From the NCBI GenBank assembly GCA_018903055.1, contig JAHIPW010000100.1, positions 1-7,583 of the forward strand: 7,583 nt of DNA, written 5' to 3'. This document shows positions 6,395 to 7,583 of this stretch, piece after piece (within the stretch, counting starts at the first letter, position 1; each line of letters opens with the position of its first letter). The position numbers and the translations under genes are program-made. The notes beneath the pieces were generated by a model, which made no database searches, had not been told where the DNA came from, and saw nothing but the letters and a program-made list of their open reading frames with translations. Origin of the DNA: a bacterium. Lineage in GTDB: Bacteria; UBP18; UBA7526.

Positions 6395-6434
6395 CACCTG
6401 CACACTTTCCCACTTTCTCACTTTCCCGTTTTCT
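6395..6434. repeat. Octamer array CACTTTCC overlapping the EFR1 stop codon
   Basis: Octamers start at 6395 (CACCTGCA), 6403 (CACTTTCC), 6411 (CACTTTCT), 6419 (CACTTTCC) and 6427 (CGTTTTCT). The TGA stop of the flavodoxin/ferredoxin gene (6418-6420) lies inside the array, so its last codons (Thr-Gly-Lys) are encoded by repeat units. Confidence 0.8.
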
Positions 6435-7329
6435 TTATCAGTACCCTCATCGGCCAAGCACATATTCTAAAGAAACCTAAGAGCCCCTTGGTTGGTCTCC
6501 AGTTTACAATGATTGCTCCCTGAGGACATATCTTCTCGCAATAATAGCATCTAATACAGTTTTCCTTACGTATAGGATAAGGATTGAGCTCGATTACTAC
6601 CGACGGGCATATCTCAGCACATTTGCCACATTTAATGCATTTCTCTTCATCTACTTCTATTTTTGGTAGGTGTTTATTTACTCTCTTCTTCGTCAACCAT
6701 AGAGAGGCGAGATGCAAAAGTGAAAATTTGAACCTGAATTCCGGGAAGATATCCAATCGGTTCGTTTCTTTAACTAATCCATAGTTCTTGACCATCTTTT
6801 GGCCAAACTCTTCTGCTTCTTTTAGGTCCTTTTCATCTGGATGGCCCTTGCTATAATCAAACTCCATATAAGGCTGAAAAGAGTCATAACCCCTGGTACT
6901 TAATCCCCCTAAAACTAACAAACCTCTTTCCTTCAGTCCTTTCGTCATGCGGGCTAAAGTATTAGCATCCTGACCACCATGGGTACAGAAAACAAAACTC
7001 AACTTATCTTTTAAGAAAGAGAGTCTCTCGATAAAATCCCTTACATTCCAGGGCTCCTGGAAGTAGAAGACCGGGGTGCCGATACCAATCAAATCATAAT
7101 TTCTTAATTCCTCTATTTTTATTTCTTGTGCGGGTGACTCGGCGGATCTCTGTGAGTGGGAGGATCTACACCGGGCGGAGGGGCCCGCGAACAGAGAATG
7201 CCGAGGCAGGACCCGCTTTAAGGGAATTAGGATACAGGGATTATCTGTGTTTTCTATTCCCTTGGCAATAGCCCGGGCTACCTTCTCTGTATTCCCTGTC
7301 TGGGAAAAATAAACAATTACTGCCTTCAA
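6418..7329 (-). CDS. EFR1-type protein: flavodoxin domain fused to 2[4Fe-4S] ferredoxin
   Basis: This electron-transfer protein has 303 residues from the TTG at 7327-7329. The flavodoxin domain opens KAVIVYFSQTGNT, where S9-T14 form the FMN phosphate loop. It continues with GIGTPVFYFQEPWNVRDF (82-99) and FCTHGGQD (114-121). The C-terminal ferredoxin has two clusters: CIKCGKCAEICP (C231, C234, C237, C241) and CIRCYYCEKICP (C258, C261, C264, C268). A longer reading starts at TTG 7345-7347, but TTG 7327-7329 has GGAG 8 bases upstream and gives the usual family N-terminus. Residues about 40-67 (RHSLFAGPSARCRSSHSQRS and flanks) are encoded by an inserted GC-rich palindromic element. Without them PLK would run into EIKIEELRNYD, as the family normally does. 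The protein could pass low-potential electrons to the radical SAM enzymes downstream. That link is inference, since a 272-bp gap separates them. Confidence 0.9.
   Translation of the reverse strand: MKAVIVYFSQTGNTEKVARAIAKGIENTDNPCILIPLKRVLPRHSLFAGPSARCRSSHSQRSAESPAQEIKIEELRNYDLIGIGTPVFYFQEPWNVRDFIERLSFLKDKLSFVFCTHGGQDANTLARMTKGLKERGLLVLGGLSTRGYDSFQPYMEFDYSKGHPDEKDLKEAEEFGQKMVKNYGLVKETNRLDIFPEFRFKFSLLHLASLWLTKKRVNKHLPKIEVDEEKCIKCGKCAEICPSVVIELNPYPIRKENCIRCYYCEKICPQGAIIVNWRPTKGLLGFFRICAWPMRVLIKKTGK
7129..7216. mobile_element. GC-rich palindromic element inserted in frame in the flavodoxin domain
   Basis: The left arm 7130-7153 (GCGGGT, CTCGGC, TCTCTGT) pairs with the right arm 7191-7216 (ACAGAGA, GCCGAG, ACCCGC) in three blocks of 6, 6 and 7 bp separated by small bulges. 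Inside it, CGGGC (7172-7176) and GCCCG (7183-7187) form a second hairpin with a 6-base loop. By hand count 60 of 88 bases are G or C, far above the flanks. It adds about 28 codons with no stop and no frame shift. The design resembles Rickettsia palindromic elements, but I do not recognise this sequence. No second copy is in the window. Confidence 0.7.
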
Positions 7330-7363
7330 ATTCAAAACTCCAAACAATATACCTAAAATCCGA
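7328..7363 (-). repeat. Dispersed 36-bp repeat, copy 2, carrying the EFR1 ribosome binding site and start
   Basis: The minus strand begins TCGGATTTTAGGTATATTG and matches the copy at 6229-6264 at 27 of 36 positions. In this copy the element contains the GGAG (7338-7341) used as Shine-Dalgarno and reaches the first bases of the TTG start codon (7327-7329). The EFR1 translation start thus appears to be built from repeat DNA. Confidence 0.65.
7338..7341 (-). promoter_or_regulatory. Shine-Dalgarno deciding the EFR1 start
   Basis: GGAG on the minus strand lies 8 bases before TTG 7327-7329. The more distal TTG at 7345-7347 lies upstream of this site and so could not use it. Confidence 0.55.
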
Positions 7364-7367
7364 TGTT

Positions 7368-7423
7368 CACTTTCTGCTTTTCACCGTTTCCCCGTTTCCC
7401 TGATTCACCGTTTCTGCCTTTAC
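7368..7423. repeat. Octamer array, consensus near CCGTTTCC
   Basis: Seven octamers follow without gaps from 7368: CACTTTCT, GCTTTTCA, CCGTTTCC, CCGTTTCC, CTGATTCA, CCGTTTCT and GCCTTTAC. It is noncoding. It resembles the CACTTTCC array at the other end of the EFR1 gene (6395-6434), so that gene is flanked by related octamers. It passes directly into the heptamer array at 7424. Confidence 0.8.
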
Positions 7424-7479
7424 CGTCACCCGCAACCCGTTACCCGTCACCGATCACCGATCACCGATCACCGATTACT
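7424..7479. repeat. Heptamer array, eight units grading from CGTCACC to GATCACC
   Basis: Eight heptamers follow without gaps from 7424: CGTCACC, CGCAACC, CGTTACC, CGTCACC, GATCACC three times and GATTACT. The last unit overlaps the TAG stop (7478-7480) of the LolA-like gene. The stepwise drift in unit sequence suggests growth by local duplication with mutation. Confidence 0.92.
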
Positions 7480-7583
7480 ATTTCAGGGGCTCCACTACCT
7501 CCACTCCTTTGGGAACCTCAAACTCAAACTCTGAATCTGGAATCTTAGTATTGACTTTAATGTTCTTAAACTCTATTAAAGTG
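7478..7583 (-). CDS. C-terminal fragment, LolA-like outer-membrane lipoprotein carrier
   Basis: Translating the right edge on the minus strand gives 34 codons and a TAG at 7478-7480; the 5' part lies outside the window. The peptide ends IPDSEFEFEVPKGVEVVEPL and one Lys. A hydrophobic-alternating strand followed by 'P-[KPQ]-G-V-x-V' at the extreme C-terminus is the usual ending of LolA-family periplasmic carriers, which ferry lipoproteins to the outer membrane (E. coli LolA ends with a similar FTFTPPQGV segment). DUF4292-type and other outer-membrane-lipoprotein-sorting proteins end alike, so the exact subfamily is open. The reading frame stays open to the edge, and the stop abuts the heptamer array. 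If correct, it indicates a diderm envelope. It is read in the same direction as all other genes here. Confidence 0.6.
   Translation of the reverse strand, partial: TLIEFKNIKVNTKIPDSEFEFEVPKGVEVVEPLK

Noticed and set aside
3280-6784. Plus-strand frames of 63 to 66 codons at 3280-3471, 5172-5372 and 6584-6784
   Set aside because: All are antisense shadows inside conserved enzyme genes, with no motif or ribosome binding site.
6170-7479. CRISPR array
   Set aside because: The repeats are 7 to 9 bases, contiguous and without unique spacers, and no cas genes are present.
7363-7548. Plus-strand 61-codon reading frame
   Set aside because: Its Pro/Ser-rich sequence is a translation of the octamer and heptamer arrays, and it is antisense to the LolA-like tail.

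Overview
The window is a compact, almost entirely minus-strand stretch from what looks like an uncultured anaerobic, Gram-negative-type (diderm) bacterium. The lines of evidence are oxygen-sensitive chemistry (three radical SAM enzymes, a flavodoxin/ferredoxin fusion), a LolA-like outer-membrane lipoprotein carrier tail at the right edge, and moderately AT-rich coding sequence. The phylum cannot be fixed from sequence alone.

Reading in transcription order (right to left): the last 34 codons of a LolA-like gene (7478-7583); a repeat-filled gap; an EFR1-type flavodoxin plus 2[4Fe-4S] ferredoxin protein (6418-7329); a 272-bp gap packed with short tandem repeats; then a likely operon of a B12-binding radical SAM enzyme (4880-6145), a hotdog thioesterase (4461-4883) and a CrtI/CrtISO-like FAD desaturase or isomerase (2853-4457). 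After a 50-bp repeat-filled gap come a second, more divergent B12-binding radical SAM enzyme (1339-2802), a small PH/GRAM-like protein (1013-1342) and a third B12-binding radical SAM enzyme (1-1016). The third is a close paralogue of the first and runs off the left edge. Three junctions are 4-bp ATGA overlaps, so the genes are probably co-translated.

Together the genes look like a lipid or polyene modification pathway. The radical SAM enzymes would do methylation, cyclisation or rearrangement, the CrtI-like enzyme desaturation or isomerisation, the thioesterase acyl release, and the flavodoxin/ferredoxin protein low-potential electron delivery. This is inference from families and gene order; no product can be named.

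The most striking feature is not a gene. The larger gaps are built from degenerate tandem repeats with a strict 7-, 8- or 9-base period, a different unit in each place. Several arrays run into coding sequence: one encodes an N-terminal extension, another a C-terminal tail with its stop codon, and others overlap stop codons. Separately, an about 85-bp GC-rich palindromic element sits in frame inside the flavodoxin domain, resembling in principle the Rickettsia palindromic elements.
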